Shown piece by piece: positions 21,438-33,144 of a stretch of DNA of 64,000 bases. Where the stretch lies: the NCBI RefSeq assembly GCF_029962835.1, contig NC_080582.1:15880032-15944031 (forward strand), written 5' to 3'. This DNA comes from Magnolia sinica. Lineage: Eukaryota > Streptophyta > Magnoliopsida > Magnoliales > Magnoliaceae. Numbering within the stretch: position 1 is the stretch's first letter; the number at the start of each line of letters is the position of its first letter. The position numbers and the translations under genes are program-made. Under the pieces are notes generated by a model. The model was not told the origin of the DNA, did not search any database, and saw only the letters and a program-made list of their open reading frames with translations.

Positions 21438-21750
21438 CGACGGACCAAATCCGTCGTAAAACCAAATATACGACGGATTTCGTCCGTCGCTGTTTACTGG
21501 GTCGTTTTTCTTTTTCGACGGATAAAATCCGTCGTCTAATCTGCGACGGATAAGGTCCGTCGCATCGTAGCGACGGATAAGATCCGTCGTAAAAAATAAA
21601 AATGTCACAAAATCGAAAAAGAAACCGTCGTAATTAAAAATATTGACGACGGATAAGGTCCGTCGCTAATGTGAGGAGGGCGACGGACCCACATCCGTCG
21701 TTGATTTTCAACTTGTTTAGAAATTAGCGACGGATTTGGTCCGTCGCTAA
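21438..21750. repeat. CACTA left subterminal palindrome array
   Basis: About eight copies of CGACGGA(T/C)NNN..(A/G)TCCGTCG are present, for example CGACGGACCAAATCCGTCGT (21438), CGACGGATTTCGTCCGTCG, CGACGGATAAGGTCCGTCGC (twice) and CGACGGATAAGATCCGTCGT. Each is a near-perfect inverted repeat around an A/T-rich core. Confidence 0.9.
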
Positions 21751-21759
21751 AATATCAGT

Positions 21760-24700
21760 AAATTAAAAAATATCAATTAAATAAAAATATCATCAGATTT
21801 TTTTTCGGAATCTTACACCTGATAGTCATTCAAAAAATAATTCATGCGATTGTTTAATAAGAATTCTATTCACAAAATAAATCCTATTCATCAAACTAAA
21901 AGGTTCAATCATACTGAAAATAGACTCCCTCCCAAAGCATTATATGATACTCTCATGTGAAAAATATATGCACATAAATGGAATCCACTAAATATGATAC
22001 CTCATATAACAACATATAACCATTGACTTGCAAAAGCCTGCAACTCCCTAATGAAATCTAATATATACTTGCATACTTCTAGGAGACAGGAGCTTTTGAT
22101 GGGACGCTTCTTTCTTCTAGCTTGAATCCATAGCTTTGTCTACCATGGGAACATATTCATCAAACTCTGAGAACCCTGCCCTTCCAAATTAGAGAAGCAT
22201 GTCAAAAACAACTGCTAGACATTGTCACAGTATTTCTAGAAGACGGAACATTAATTGATTAAATACAAATAGAAGAACAGCCTCATTGAGAGTCATGAAT
22301 CTTTGAAGTGGTTTTTCTATCGATAAAAGACTACACTGTCCTCCACAGCAACCTAAAACCAGGGCCAGCATTGATGATAAACATTCGGCACAATGTCTGT
22401 ACAAGAGCAAGTCCAATGTTACAGGCAAGCACTATCTAGATGCACATTTCCATTAACAACTCGAATTCCTGTTTAATTTCTGGTCTGAACCAAATAATGA
22501 TTATAAGTGACATCAGGACTCCAGACTCAATTAAGACTGCAATTTCTAATACAATTCTGCTTTATAAAACAATGTATATGGAAAGATGTTGGGCGAATCA
22601 AGACATACAGATTTCTTTTCTCGGCAATATCTGTTGGTGACTTCCTGAAAGCATGCCAAGGCCTACACAAATACAATTCTAGCAAATCAATCATGGTGGA
22701 TGTACATATCAATTCCCAAACAAGAATTAGGAACAGAGCACAACAGAGAAAATCAAGATTAGAAAACCTGAAGTCTCGTCTGTCTGAGATGTCCGACATC
22801 TGAGACTGGAAGTAACTGAAATTTAGACTCCCAAGCCTTGGAAGTAGACTCTGATTCTGCAACTAAAATCAATAGAAGATAAAAGAATAAGAGGAAAATT
22901 TTGGATGGGATAAAGACAAATAGGAAGAAAAATCAATGAAATCAATGCATACCAGATAAGCTTTTTCTGAAGGATGGTGGGGTAGCTGAAGAAGTCAAGG
23001 TTCTCTCAAATTCCACTGTTATTTCTTGCAAGAAAGAAATACTAGATATAAGAGGGAAAGCTTGGAAGAGGATAAAGACACAGAAACTTCATCCAAAATC
23101 ACCCCAAGTTTCTTGGGTGGGGTTATCAAATCCAGAAGTTGCTCAGGCTTTAGATACCATGTGTGTGGGACCCACAGTTGAGCGATCCAAACTGTTGATA
23201 TGATGGGCTGCTCTTTCATCCCCCATCTCCCAAAAAGTCTTCAAGATTGGAAGACCCTATCCACCCAATCTTTGGCTCTCTTTTCCATTGAAACTGGTCC
23301 TATATTTTTTTCTCAACTATTCATCTCTAGGCAATCAACTGATTTTTACTATCTTAAAAGGTGGAAGATTTTTGGGAGCATGGTCCATCCACTGCAGGCT
23401 CAACATCTCAATGGCCTAGATCACCAGACAACAGGCCCACACACAAGGAATTGAAATCCTCAGTAAAATCCACATTTCCTGAGGCTCAACATTCCATAAT
23501 TCCTCACATAAAATGCCATTCTTACATCCCAAGTTAAAGCTTAAAAGGATATCGAATTACCTAAGTTCAAAAAGCTATCTACAATATTCTCCTTTGTTGT
23601 TTTCATTTACAATGGGTAGTTATTTTTCTATTGTGTTGTCTTTTTCTCAGTTCGTTTCCTTGAATATGAAGTCTCAGCTAAAAGAAATGGGCTGCAATAA
23701 ATTGATATTGGGACCATCTTGGCAGCATTGACATAGATTTCTCATAAAGATATTCCGTATGAGTTGAGTGAGTAGTTCTTGTGCCATCTGTTTTGACAGA
23801 GAAATTCAGATGTCTCTATCTTTCATTGAAATACCTTATCCACCACTAAAAATCAATGCAATTTTTAAATTCTCGAATTAATAAATCATTAGGTAAACTT
23901 GCCTGAAAAAATTTCGAATGTTGGGTACTGATTTCCTTCGAAAACCAACATGAATTACGGATCTAGCAGAGGGGCATTTGGAAAATTTAGCGCGTTCTTG
24001 AATTGAAGAGAAAAGGCAGTTTTGCAATCTGCAAGAGAGCTTGGTAATTTCTGCGAAATACGAAATAAGGCATGCAGTAAAAAATTAAAAAAAAAAAAAT
24101 TGGTAAAAGGATTTAAGAGATTTGGTTGGATTTAAAAGGTAAAGAGATGCTTATTACTTACCAGAAGAATCAAATGAATCTTCGTCAGTTTGGCTTATGG
24201 TCTTCTCTTTGGATGAAAATATTCTTGGAAGAAAAGACCGCAAGCATCATGTATAAAAAGTAATAATTAATTAAAAAAAAAAACCCACTGTTTCAAATGA
24301 AAATAAAAGAAGCAGACGAGATTCTTCTTCCACCAACCAAGAAATGTTCCAGAAAATTAGATTCTCAGGAATTAGAATCTAAGAAAAACAAAAGCCCTCT
24401 GAAATTAGAATCTAACAAACAATAGAGGATATACCTTCCTGAAGGTCATCTCTAAAATCTCTCCTCCTTTCAATGGAGAATGAAAAGTCTAAACTTTAAA
24501 TACAAACAGACACCCCAAAACTTGAAACCTGTTATTCATGCATAGAAGATTCAGAAGAAGAATTTCCAATGAAGAGATGGGAATTGGAGAACACCCAATT
24601 TGAACAAGTTACTTCTAACTGGAAAATATGAGAAAAAAGAAAGGGAATCCTTTCAGTGCCTCTAGATTACAAACCCTGCAACCACAAGGCATTAAGAGGA

Positions 24701-26880
24701 AAAAAACCATTAAAAAAGACCAAATAAAATTATAAATGCAATAGATTTCACAAACTTCACAGCATAGACAACAACTCAAACCAATTACATAAAGTAGGAA
24801 AATGATGTGTATATATACATTCATGAAAGAAAATCCAGTTCCACCAATCATAAAATGCTCCAAACTGCTTATTTTAAAATGGATAAACAATTTTGGAAGA
24901 TGTGGTTGGCTGGTTGCAGTTGGATATTTGGTGCAGATTCTGTTTGGTAGTTTATGGAGCTATTACTTTATATAAATAAACTAGTAAAATGCATGTGTTG
25001 CACATGTGAGTATATCTTCGTAATTACATGGACTAATGTTGTTGATTAGCTTAATACCGACATTTAAAAAAATCAATTCAATGTAATAATATGTAGAGTA
25101 CTAATGGGAAGGGGAAGAGCTCGTCCACCGCTCAAGTGGTGTACATGTGCAGAAATTTAGAGCTTATAATTGTTGACTCCATTTTGAATAGAGATTGCAT
25201 TAACTCCAATCAAATAAACTTCAGTCATAGAATTTAGACCTTCACCATTTTAACTTGAACCATTCTTTTGACAATGAGCACTAACTGAAAGAAATGACTA
25301 AAATTATTCAAACCAGAAATAGAACATAACGAGCCCCATGGGGACATTAAATGGAAAAAGGAAAATTCCATACACGAGCCTAATTTTTCTTCATTTTTCC
25401 TCGAGACATCGCAGCACTGACTCTGCAAAGATTTGTTACCTGAAAATATGAAACAATAGTGCTATGATATTGCCAATGTTTTTGTATTAGATTGTCATGT
25501 TGCTGGTATGCTAAACTCAAGAGTCAAGACCTTCCTTTTCTTCATAAGTTGTATGATAAGCTTTATATCTATTAGATTTTCCAAGGCCACAGGCGTGTAT
25601 AGGAGAGCCCATCTACAAGCTGGGGACACATGCAAAGACTACACATGGTGAACAACCAAGCTGACCATCTGGTGTGCCCCACTGCATAACCACCATCTCC
25701 CAAAAATCAGACCGGTCCACTCATCCAGTAACAGGGTATGAAATGAATAGATAGCTGAAAGAACTTGTTTCAGAAGTCCATTTGTTTTGTACACTGGCCC
25801 ACCTGATGAATTCACTGGTCTCATTATTGGGCCCTGGGAATCCATGCCATGGGCCTACCTGAGAGACGGGTCAGATCTTACAGTGTTCCACCATGGGCAG
25901 GGCTATACACCCCAAACCTCTATATTCAACTAAAATCAGGTAGGCCATGACTGTCCATGCCAGATCCTCTATAGGTTTTTAAGAGAAAAAGATACATCTA
26001 ACATACTTCTGTTCGGTGTGTTTTGGACCAGGACGAGAGTATTTCAGACATCCATCCCAAGGAACCTTTTTAAGACCAGCTCGAATAGATATTATGTCCC
26101 TGACTGCAACAAGAGCCATTTTATCAGACAAAAGGTTATTCCAATTGCAAGAAAGAACCAACATAGACTTTCTTTTAGAGATTAGAACAAAGAGTGACAA
26201 ATGCCTAGGATCATCTCATAGGAATTGCAAGGCAGTAAAAATTACCTTTCTGCAAATTCTATTGGCGTCTTGCCAGGTTTTAGATTTTGAAGTTCCAAGT
26301 AGCACACACCACAAACAACAGCCCATGACATCATAAGATGGAGCAAATGCATTATAAATGATTGCCTGCAAGCAAATAGCTCAATGAAAGACAATAAGAA
26401 TGCAGAATATAGATTTAACATGGACAACCTAAATAACTACTTGTTCGGCTAATTTCATTGATCCTTGTGTTTTGAAGATCCATACCTATTTGGTTTTGAA
26501 AATCAGTTACAGTATAGCCGCATTGGCCATGCCCATTATGTAATGCAGCATTTAACCAGTCCATTTCAAAAACAATGGGCCCATATCAATGCCGACCGGA
26601 ACCATGGCCCAATGAGAAGAAAAGAGAGAGCAATGACAGATGGAATGGATTTTGGAATAAAAACAGGGATTTTGAGAGAAGCTCACCCACGGCATGCCTG
26701 AAATCCTTCAAAGATTCGGAGCTCACCCACCGGCGGAAGAAGAAAATGAGATACCAAGCAGAGGGGATTTGGAAATCCCTCTTCTGAAATGAGATATTTG
26801 TTTCAAATCCGCAAACTGTGAGTTTTCCATAATTTAACACATCAATTACATTAATACCCATACATTTAAGAGACCGTTTA
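21760..26880. other. CACTA interior of unknown origin, no convincing exon
   Basis: This is about 5 kb of AT-rich, gene-like non-repetitive text containing no recognised transposase. Short open frames (all under 112 codons) on both strands have no family motif that I recognise. It may be captured host intron or UTR sequence, or the internal part of the transposon after deletion of its genes. Included are a small inverted-repeat element at 23159-23445 and a few GGCCCAC-rich patches (25640-25930, 26520-26600). Confidence 0.35.
23159..23445. repeat. Small inverted-repeat (MITE-like) element inside CACTA
   Basis: The left end CCATGTGTGTGGGACCCACAG and the right end CAGACAACAGGCCCACACAC are inverted relative to each other, and GATCCAAACTGTTGATATG pairs imperfectly with CATCTCAATGGCCTAGATC. 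There is no coding content. The target duplication could not be resolved. Confidence 0.45.
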
Positions 26881-27079
26881 ATGAATGATTAATATAGTTT
26901 TATATACAAAAAAAGTATAAATATTAACCATTAACAACTAGACCCATTATTTAGATGGTCTGGATAATTCTATAGCATTACCACTATTAATATGAATGAG
27001 TCACCACTGTTTTACATCAAACACAAAACTCACGTATTGTCTCAGTAAATATGTAACGTCACTTGGGCTTTCCATCTAA

Positions 27080-27720
27080 TGGTGCTCTACGGCCCCCACC
27101 ATGATTTATATATTTTAATCCATGCCGTCCATCCACTTCTCCATATCATTTTAGGATTAATCCCAAAAAATGAGATCGATATAAATCTCAAGTGGACCAC
27201 ACCACAGGAAAACAATCAAGATTGAACGTCCACCATTAAAAGCCAGACCTTTGGCTACGTCCACCAAAAAATGAGCTCCATATAAATCTGTGTTATATCC
27301 ACACCGTCCATCATTTTGAGATATCATTTTAAGTCATGAGCCAAAGAATTAAGCAAATAAAAATATGTAGTGGACCCCACCACAGAAAATAGAGGGGAGA
27401 GTGATTACCACCATTGAAACTATCCTAAGGCTCATCATAATGTTTATTTAAAATCCAACCTGTCCAAATGTTTAAAAAAAAGACATGAAATAAGGGAAAA
27501 CACAAATATTAGCTTCATCTAAAACTTTTGTGGCCTTTAGAAGTTTTTAATGGTGGGCATCACTGTCCCATGATTTTTTTGTGTTGGGGTCCACTGGAGC
27601 TTTGGATTTAACTCATTCTTTAAATATTGCACTAAAATGATCTCTCCAAATGGATGGAAGGTGTGGATACAAAACATACATCATGGTGGGACCCACGGAA
27701 CTTGCTGACATCACTTCTGT
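27080..27720 (+). repeat. Two adjacent hairpin MITE family 1 copies, first truncated
   Basis: The first begins GCCCCCACCATGATTTATATA and stops after CGTCCACCATTAAAAG (about 27245). The second runs from AATCTGTGTTATATCCACACCGTCC through TTAAAATCCAACCTGTCC, AGACATGAAATAAGGG and GAAGTTTTTAATGGTGGGC to ACATACATCATGGTGGGACCC. Both lie inside the CACTA element. Confidence 0.65.
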
Positions 27721-27734
27721 AGCTAGTCTCGCTA

Positions 27735-28190
27735 CTCCCCCCTGTGGGCCCCACCATGATGTATGTATTTTATCCATTATGTTCATCCATTTTTAAAGAT
27801 CATTTTAGGGATTTATTCCAGAAATGAGAGGTATATGAATCTCAGGTGGACCACACCACATGAAAACAATAGTGATTGGATATTCATCATTAAAATCCTC
27901 CTAAAGCCCACTGTACTATTTATTTGACATCCAATCTGTTTATTAGGTCATATAGGCCTAGATGAAGGGGGAAAATAAAAATCATCTCGATTCAAAACTT
28001 TTATGGCCCCTAAAATGTTTTTAATGGTTGACGCTCATTCAACACTGTTTCTTGTAATGTGGTCCATTTCATACTCGGATATACCTCACTTTTTTTTTTT
28101 TGTCTCATGTTGTAAAATGATCTTTTAAAATAGATGGACGGCATGGATAAAACACATACAACATGATGGGACCCACAGAGCACCAACCGC
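27735..28190 (+). repeat. Hairpin MITE family 1, full copy
   Basis: This is one of the best copies: TGTGGGCCCCACCATGATGT at left and ACAACATGATGGGACCCACAG at right, with the complete core word order. It is useful for defining the family ends. It is separated from the previous copy only by a short spacer. Confidence 0.75.
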
Positions 28191-28224
28191 CAGCCATTAG
28201 TTGGTGTTAGGAGTAGCAGCTAAT

Positions 28225-28695
28225 CCGTTCTCCTTGTTTATGGTGTGGTCCATTTAATCTTTGGATATGATTCATTTTTTGGATAATTCTCTAAAATGAT
28301 CTTGAAAAATTGATGAACGGTGTGGGTTGATCCCAAATTTTCGATAAATCCAAAACTCAAGTGGACCATGCTACACAAAACAATGTGGAATAATGATTTC
28401 CATCGTTATACCTACCTTGAGCCCACAGTAATGTTTATTTGCCATCCAACCTGTTCATAATATTAAAAAGATATGAATGAAGAGAAAATACAAACATCAA
28501 CTTGAACTAAAAGTACTTCTATGGCCTCTAAGAATTTTTCAATGGTAGAGGTTCAATCACACTAATTCCTGTGGTGTGGTCCACTTGAGCTTTAGATATG
28601 CTTCCTTTTGGTTCTTTAGACCTCAAATTATCTGTTAACATGGATGAATGGAGTGGATAAAATAAATAAATAACGGTGGACCTCACAGAGTTTAT
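28225..28695 (+). repeat. Hairpin MITE family 1, copy with partial left arm
   Basis: It starts inside the arm (TTATGGTGTGGTCCATTTAATC), shows a hybrid arm text around 28260-28400, then the core TACCTTGAGCCCACAGTAATG and CCATCCAACCTGTTCATAAT, and ends AATAACGGTGGACCTCACAG. The doubled arm suggests two overlapping insertions. Confidence 0.55.
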
Positions 28696-28769
28696 TCAGT
28701 AAGCTAAGGGTAATTAGTAACTCACCTAAATGGAATAGAGAGGGGATTCCTTAAAACATTTATAATCAT

Positions 28770-29045
28770 ATATTGGGCTCACCTAAAATTGATTCATATA
28801 TCCAACCCACTAATTATGTGTATTCCACTTGGATGAGGGGTCAGACCAAGTTTCAGCCGCATCCAAAACTCATGTGGGCCTCACCAAGTGCTTTTAGATT
28901 TTTTAGGATGTCTTCACATAGTTTTAGATGGTATGGCCCACCTGAGTTTCGTATACAGATGATTTTTGAGATATCTCGTAACCTAAGAGGGACACATCAA
29001 ATGCACGGTGTTGATGTTCGACACACATCATGATGGGCCCCACAA
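28770..29045 (+). repeat. Family 3 repeat, copy 1
   Basis: It shares TGAGGGGTCAGACCAAGTTTC, ATCCAAA(A/T)(C/T)TCA, CACCAA(G/A)TGCTTTTAGA-like, GTCTTCACAT, TTTTAGATGGTATGGCCCACC, GTATACAGATGATTTTTG and AAATGCACGGT with 62985-63250. The right end is ACACATCATGATGGGCCCCAC. It is non-coding. Confidence 0.65.
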
Positions 29046-29149
29046 CTTACTAACATTAATTCTTAGGTTATCACGAGGTCAATAAGTTGGGTCACAATTT
29101 TGACCAGAATATTTGGCCCATTTTATATGTTTGGTCTATTCAATCTATT

Positions 29150-30240
29150 TTACTGATCAATACCCTCAATTTGACTAGTTACTCGCCCTGATTAGGTTAT
29201 ATATTTTTTTCACAGATAAATTTTAATTTCCATTTAAAAATAACATTTTTTTCAAAATGTATATTTTTTATGCTTAATTTTTCTTTGAAAACTTTTAACA
29301 AAATATTAATTTTATTATAAAATATTAAAAAATAAAAACAAATTCTGAATTTTTATTTTCAAAATCTCAAAAAATTTCTCAAAATTTATTTTTTTCTCAA
29401 AAATTCCATAATGCCGATTTTTTTCCTTCAAAAGCATATCATTTTGTTTCAACTTTTTAATTTTCCTTTTTAAAATGATATTTTTTTTCTTTCAAAATCT
29501 CAGTGTTTTTATAAATAACTTTTCCTTTTAATTTCAAATTTTTAACATTTCAATTATTTTTAAAATCACAAACTTTTCCAACTTTATTTTTTGTTTCAAA
29601 ATGTTTGTTTTTTTTAAAGTATCGATTCTTTATTAATTGTTTAATTTTAAAATTTTCAATTCTTTCTAACTATATTTTTTTTAAAAGCATTTATTTTCGA
29701 ATTTCTCAATTTTATTTTATTTTTCAAAATACAAAATCTCATTTTCTGTTTCAAAATATTTTCATTTTTCAACATTGTCAAATTTTTCACATTTTTTGAA
29801 ATCTTTTTAATTTTCTTTTTCAAGATATTATTTTTTTCTCGAAATCAAATTCTTTTTTTTTTTTTCAAAATTATCAACTTTAATCAATATTCTTTTTTTT
29901 CCCACAATAGATTTTTTTTAAATCACAATTTTTATTTTTTCAAAATCTCATTTTTTCTTAAACATTGTTAAATTTTTTTAACTTCTCAATATTTTTTTTC
30001 TTGTCATATTACAAATCATTTAAATATTAGTTTTAAATTTTTAAAAATTAATAATTTCCACTCATTTGATATAAAAACAACTTTTATTTATTTAATTTTA
30101 TTTTTTTTGCATTCAATCAATTATTAAAAAATAATATTAGATACAAATATGTACAATTAAACCACTGAATTTGTATTAAAAAACAATTCTTAGACTAGCA
30201 AAAACATGGTTTTCCACCATATTCTTAAAAAAAAAAAATG
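29150..30240. repeat. AT-rich low-complexity tract inside CACTA
   Basis: About 1.1 kb is dominated by T runs broken by TTTTCAAAAT-like words (TTTCAAAATCTCA and variants recur many times). Open frames here are compositional accidents. Such tracts may mark old, decayed tandem repeats; no fixed period could be assigned. Confidence 0.7.
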
Positions 30241-30257
30241 TTTAGGCAGAAGTCCTT

Positions 30258-30570
30258 TTACGACGGACCATGATCCGTCGCAAAAGCGACTGAAAAGCGT
30301 CGCCGTTTGGTATTTTGGGCGGGAATTTCCGGTTAGAATTTCCGTCGCAAAATCAAACTTGGCGACGGATTTAGTCCGTCTCTAATGTACGACGGACCAA
30401 AATCCGTCGTAAATCAGATTTTAGCGACGGATTTCAATCCGTCGCGAAATTCCGCAACGTATGGACCGGATTTTTGAGAAAGATGGGCGTAGCGACGGAC
30501 TTTTTCCGTTAGCGACGGGTTAAATCCGTCGTTAAACCAAGCAATTTTTGCGACGGACGAAATCCGTCGG
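30258..30570. repeat. CACTA right subterminal palindrome array
   Basis: About six to seven CGACGGA-NNN-TCCGTCG palindromes are present, including CGACGGACCATGATCCGTCG, CGACGGACCAAAATCCGTCG, CGACGGATTTCAATCCGTCG and CGACGGACGAAATCCGTCG. They mirror the left array. Confidence 0.9.
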
Positions 30571-30606
30571 AAAAATAGTTCGTAAATCAGCAGTTTTGGC
30601 GTAGTG

Positions 30607-30672
30607 ACCGGTGGGTCATCTTACCTGTTCTTAAGGTCACACAGACGTGGGTGAAGGGAATAACGGTTTGAT
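30607..30672 (+). repeat. Family 1 fragment between CACTA end and copia 2
   Basis: CACCTGTTC-like text followed by TTAAGGTCACACAGACGTGG, GTGAAGGGAATAA and GTTTGATCCAAAC matches the centre of the family-1 repeat. It makes the right flank of the CACTA element differ from its left flank, which is copia sequence. Confidence 0.6.
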
Positions 30673-31098
30673 CCAAACCTTGCTCCTCTTCCTGTATCTA
30701 TGAATATCTATACCGAGAATTCTTTTTGCAGTCCCCAGATCTTTCATTTCAAATGTCCCTGATAACTGAGTCTTCAATACGTTGATTTCAGACATATCAT
30801 GATAGGTGATCAACATATCATTAACATACAATATTACGATAATGAATTTTCTATCACTCAGTGTCTTGTAATAGACACAGTGATCGTATTCGCTCTGAGT
30901 AAATTTTTGACCTAATATAAAAGAATCAAATTTTTTATACCACTGCCTACGTGTTTGTTTTAAGTTGTACAATGACCTCATTAACCTATAAACCTTGTTT
31001 TTTGCCCCTTTAACTTCATAGCCCTCTAGTTACTTCATGAAGATATGCTTTTCCAATTTCCAATACAGGAATGCAGTCTTGACATCCATCTGTTCTAG
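30668..31098 (-). pseudogene. Ty1/copia element 2, reverse transcriptase segment
   Basis: Reading leftward from 31098, the copia RT motifs are ELEQMDVKTAFL-like with a frameshift, EVKGAKN-like, YRLMRSLYNLKQ, RRQWYKKFDSFI, SEYDHCVYY, FIIVILYVNDMLI and FEMKDLGTAKRILG. The catalytic YVDD is YVND here, so one catalytic Asp is changed. It breaks after RKRSKVW at the family-1 fragment. The next expected segment is found beyond the CACTA element at 21413. The 5' half (gag, protease, integrase) is missing. Confidence 0.85.
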
Positions 31099-31726
31099 CT
31101 CGAAATCATATTGAGTAACCCGGGCCCATCTGGAGGAGGTGGAGTTGGTAGGGACTCGGCTGGAAACTTCCTCTTCGCCTTCTTGGCAACCTATGGTCTC
31201 GGTTCTAATACCAGGCTTGAGATCGGAGTAATCCTCGATGGGCTTCTAGAGTGTGCGCGGCACGGCTTCACAAAGGCGGAGGTGGACAGTGATTGAAAAT
31301 ATGTCGTCTCCGCCATCTCTAAGAAATCCCGTCCCTCTTGGTCTATGTGGTATTGGATGGTTCGAATCATGAATGCTACACGCAACATGGATATTCACCT
31401 CAGCCACACCCTCAAGAAAAGCCAACTCGATCACAAATGGCCTTGCTCGCTTAGGGAGCCATGAGCAACATCACCGGATCTTCGACTCCTTTGGTGACCT
31501 CCCCTCTTCCATTCGCGGGTCGCTGATTCTAGATAGAGTGGGCCTAGGCAACCTTCGGGAAGCTTAATCTCTTTTATCTTTTTCAATTTTTCTTTCTTTC
31601 CAGTTTTACGATAGGTGGGCCTACTTCCTTTTGTCAGCATGCCTGCCCGAAATTTTTTTCCTGCTGTATATGTTTTATTCATGCAATGGAAAGTTCCTAA
31701 TATATATATATTTAAAAAAAAAAAAA
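31099..31726 (+). mobile_element. LINE 3' end with RNase H-like domain and poly(A)
   Basis: It opens SNPGPSGGGGVGRD, then AFLATYGLGSNTRLEI and EVDSD followed by a stop (31294), with YVVSAISKKS and a DIHLSHTL-like segment continuing in the frame. These are RNase H-like (RVT_3) motifs; the usual Glu after SN(T/A).AE is shifted to RLEI. A 3' untranslated tail ends in about 13 A residues (31714-31726). It is a 5'-truncated insertion of an L1-type element carrying a C-terminal RNase H. Confidence 0.7.
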
Positions 31727-31739
31727 CAGAAGTAATGTC

Positions 31740-33120
31740 CACACAATGAGACTAGTAGGCCAAAAATCTAATAGTTACTCTGCTCCTCTTTTTGGAATTA
31801 AGGCTATGAATGATGCTCCCATCCCCTTTTGCAAGAAGACCCTCATCATAAAACTCTTGCACAAATTCCACTACATCCTTCTTAACTGTGTCCCAAAAGA
31901 CTAGGAAATACACAGTAGGGAAACCGTCGAAATATGGAGCCTTGTCTCTACCCAAAGACTCGATAACGCACTTGATTTCCTCTTCCACAATCAAATTCTC
32001 AAGATATTCCATGTCCGCTACCGAGATACCATGAAAAGACAAGTTGTTTAGCAAATGTTGCTTCCAACCTTTGCTACGTAATAACTTTGAATGGTAATTG
32101 CGGATGGCAGAGCATACTTTATACTTTTCTTATAGTCTTTCTCTATCTACCAAAATACTGCTAATCTTATTATTTTTTGCCTAGGCACTCTCTATACCAT
32201 GAAAGCCAGACAACCCTCAACCTCTGCCTCCACATGATTTCTTCTTCCTCAAGTTACTTTGAATACTCCGCTCAAAAGTAATAAGCGTCTATGCGGATCT
32301 TGTGTTGATGGGATAGCCCCCTATTCTTTTACATCAGGCTCATTTAGTTAATTGATTATGCTTTCAGCTCTTTTGCTAAAGAACTCCTCCTTTCATTCTG
32401 ATAATTTTGACTTTCGGTATTTAATCTTTTGGGCCAACCGGTATCCACCCATACTTGAAATCGAGAAAGATAGCCATCGACTTTTAACTAGATAAGCAAA
32501 GTTGTCCACTTCCAGCCAAACAAGTTCAAATCGGAATGGTTTGGGCCCCCAGCTCTCCTCAACTTCAAGCAGAATAGGACGATGATCTGAGGATGATCTG
32601 GGCAGATTGCATGATTTTACCAACAAGAATTCATCAACTCAATCCATAGAAATCATGAATCTATCTAATCTTACCAAAATTGGATTCTCCCTCCCATTTG
32701 AGCAGAGATGTATTTGTTTTGTCACACCCACTCCTTGAATCCTTCAATAGTTCTAGCAACTTGTCCTCCATTACACTACTCATGAACAAACCTTGTTACA
32801 TTGAAGTCTCCCCCAAGGTACCAGGGAAGATTGAAAATAGCTCTGACCTAATTCAACTCTGCCCCAGAATAGATTTCTTTGAGTCATAATGCACGGACCA
32901 TACACTGCCAAAAACATCCATCTAAACTGAGAAGATATATCCCTGAATACAATCAACAATGAGAATGAACCAATGTGAGTACCCTTCGAACACCAAATGT
33001 ATTTGTTCCAAGCAACCATTACACCCACTGCCACACCTTCAACATTCAAGCTAAACCCTTATTTTTTTATCCCCCAGATGGACCTAAGAATTCTGTCATC
33101 AAAAGCATCCAGCTTGGTTT
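31740..33120 (-). pseudogene. L1-like LINE fragment: endonuclease and RT start
   Basis: Reading leftward, 33049-32780 shows the endonuclease N-half (GVMVAWN, GSFSLLIVF, WMFLAVYGP). 32626-32393 shows its C-half (SSDHRPILLEVEESWGPKPF). 32054-31752 shows the region entering RT (EEEIKCVIESLGRDKAP, FDGFPTVYFLVFWDTVK). After that a frameshift leads into ALIPK and PTSLI-like text and homology ends at about 31740, beside the poly(A) of the opposite LINE. The RT palm, including the FADD region, is absent. Loss of the 3' part is unusual for LINEs, which normally lose the 5' end, so later deletion is inferred. Confidence 0.8.
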
Positions 33121-33144
33121 CCTTGACAGAGGATTGCACTGTTA

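Larger units (their letters stand above)
21414..30606. mobile_element. CACTA (En/Spm) DNA transposon, 9.2 kb, non-autonomous
   Basis: The left end reads CACTACGCCAAAATCG and the right end is its inverted match, TTTTGGCGTAGTG, a 13-bp perfect terminal inverted repeat. Both subterminal regions (21438-21750 and 30258-30570) contain many short palindromes CGACGGAT-NNN-ATCCGTCG, the hallmark of CACTA TnpA-binding arrays. It divides copia element 2 (RT at 30668-31098, RNase H at 20946-21413, both minus). Flanking trinucleotides are ATC and ACC: a 3-bp duplication with one mismatch. A 66-bp family-1 fragment (30607-30672) separates the right end from the copia RT. No TNP2-type transposase frame is visible. 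Confidence 0.85.

Noticed and set aside
21438..21750. CRISPR-like appearance of regularly repeated CGACGG..CCGTCG units
   Set aside because: Units are palindromic, spacers are irregular and short, and the context is a plant CACTA terminus.
26586..26861. 91-codon minus-strand frame near the middle of the CACTA element
   Set aside because: I could not recognise a domain, and an overlapping plus-strand frame is equally long; retained only as part of the unidentified interior.
29605..29799. 64-codon Phe/Ile-rich frame resembling a membrane segment
   Set aside because: It lies in a T-rich low-complexity tract, where such composition is expected by chance.
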